A DNA stretch of 6,429 nucleotides, taken from the NCBI GenBank assembly GCA_020861125.1, contig JAJBSZ010000122.1, forward strand, positions 1 to 6,429, written 5' to 3'. This document shows positions 5,747 through 6,429 of the stretch, piece by piece. Positions within the stretch are counted from its first letter, which is position 1; the number at the start of each line of letters is the position of its first letter. The notes below the pieces were generated by a model that had not been told where the DNA came from, made no database searches, and was given only the letters and a program-made list of their open reading frames with translations. The stretch comes from Planctomycetota bacterium (GTDB lineage Bacteria; Planctomycetota; SZUA-567). Position numbers and translations under genes: made by a program.

Positions 5747-6429
5747 TTACATCGCCTCCGGTGCCGCCAGGCCCAGAATTTCCAGGCCATGGGCCAGGGT
5801 CAACCGAACCGCCTCCACCAGACCCATCCGGGCGGCGGTAAGCGCCGGGTCGTCGGTAATGAAGCGGTGGTTATCCTTGTCGGTATAGAGGCGGTTGAAC
5901 AACGCCGACAACTCCAAAAGATAGGTGGCGATCAAGGACGGTTCGTTTTCGCGTTCCGCCGCCGCCATGGCGTCCTGGTATTCCGAAAGTTTCAAACACA
6001 ATTCCTTGGCCACCGGATGGTTGAGCAGCTTCCAGGCCGGCGCCGAGGGCAGGGATTTGCCGTAGCGGCGCAGCATCGACGACAGCCGGGCGTGGGTGTA
6101 TTGCAGATACGGCCCGGAATCCCCGTGCAAACTCAGCACCTTGTCCCACGTAAAAGCCACGTCCTTCATCCGCCGTTGGGTGAATTCGGAAAAAATCACC
6201 GCCCCCACCCCAACTTGTTCCGCTAACCTGTCGATGGTGGCTGTGACTTCCTCCGAGCGGGCGTTTTCCTGGATCAACGCTCTCGCCTTTTCCACCGCCT
6301 TGTCCAGCACATCCTCCAGGAAGATCACCCGACCCTTCCGGGTGGAACCGGTGGCGGCGGCGTCGCCAAACACCCCCGGAACGAAGGCCAGCATGCCGAA
6401 CTTGAAGTGCTCACAATGCTTCGCCCAGT
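5747..6429 (-). CDS. argS: Arginyl-tRNA synthetase, C-terminal part (5' end cut by window)
   Basis: Class I aminoacyl-tRNA synthetase that charges tRNA-Arg. Only the last 226 residues are present; the catalytic HIGH-containing domain is outside the window. Seen in the visible part: HFKFGM (7-12) and STRKG (28-32), the region equivalent to the KMSKS loop, then GRVIFLEDVLDKAVEKA, the junction VGVGAVIFSEF, and the DALR anticodon-binding domain beginning at GPYLQYTHAR (105-114). The end, with MGLVEAVRLTLAHGLEILGL and APEAM, is the standard ArgS C-terminus. The lysine that starts KMSK is absent (ATGSTRKG here); degenerate KMSKS loops are common in ArgS, so this is not evidence of inactivation. The stop is 34 bases from the start of the next gene. 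Confidence 0.95.
   Translation of the reverse strand, partial: WAKHCEHFKFGMLAFVPGVFGDAAATGSTRKGRVIFLEDVLDKAVEKARALIQENARSEEVTATIDRLAEQVGVGAVIFSEFTQRRMKDVAFTWDKVLSLHGDSGPYLQYTHARLSSMLRRYGKSLPSAPAWKLLNHPVAKELCLKLSEYQDAMAAAERENEPSLIATYLLELSALFNRLYTDKDNHRFITDDPALTAARMGLVEAVRLTLAHGLEILGLAAPEAM

Noticed and set aside
4531..5841. A 436-codon open frame on the plus strand opposite murI, the exported protein gene and argS.
   Set aside because: Same pattern of antisense composition; murI and argS on the other strand are unambiguous.

Overview
This 6.4 kb window is GC-rich bacterial chromosome, and every gene I can support lies on the minus strand. In transcription order (right to left) it holds: the 3' part of argS (arginyl-tRNA synthetase), a small predicted exported protein of unknown family, murI (glutamate racemase), a membrane-anchored LysM/YkuD L,D-transpeptidase, cheW, a PlsC-type lysophospholipid acyltransferase, and the 5' part of a PilT-family pilus retraction ATPase. 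The window cuts argS at its 5' end and pilT at its 3' end.

The gene set fits a diderm (Gram-negative) bacterium with type IV pili, a chemosensory pathway and L,D-crosslinked or protein-anchored peptidoglycan. I cannot fix the phylum from the sequence; proteobacterial, Desulfobacterota-like and PVC-group hosts are all possible. I see no tRNA or rRNA, insertion sequence, CRISPR array, integrase or other sign of a mobile element.

Layout: 6429-5038 looks like one transcription unit, with argS, the exported protein (34 bp gap, strong ribosome binding site) and murI (51 bp gap). The gap at 4170-3955 is AT-richer and holds a small hairpin with a T6 run that may end the murI transcript. Closer to the transpeptidase start it holds a longer bulged hairpin, also followed by T6. 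The transpeptidase (3954-2434) is followed by a 249 bp gap with two strong hairpins, a weaker terminator-like hairpin, and then a reasonable sigma-70-type promoter and ribosome binding site for cheW (2184-1702). After a 99 bp gap containing an AT-flanked palindrome come the acyltransferase and pilT, which overlap by 4 bases (ATGA) and are probably translationally coupled.

Functionally the window is mostly envelope and surface biology: D-glutamate for peptidoglycan, peptidoglycan crosslinking or anchoring, phospholipid synthesis, pilus retraction and a chemosensory adaptor. It looks largely like ordinary core genome, and I do not see a convincing undescribed system. The items most worth a second look are the unrecognised exported protein between argS and murI, the structured leader of the transpeptidase gene, and the paired hairpins between the transpeptidase gene and cheW.
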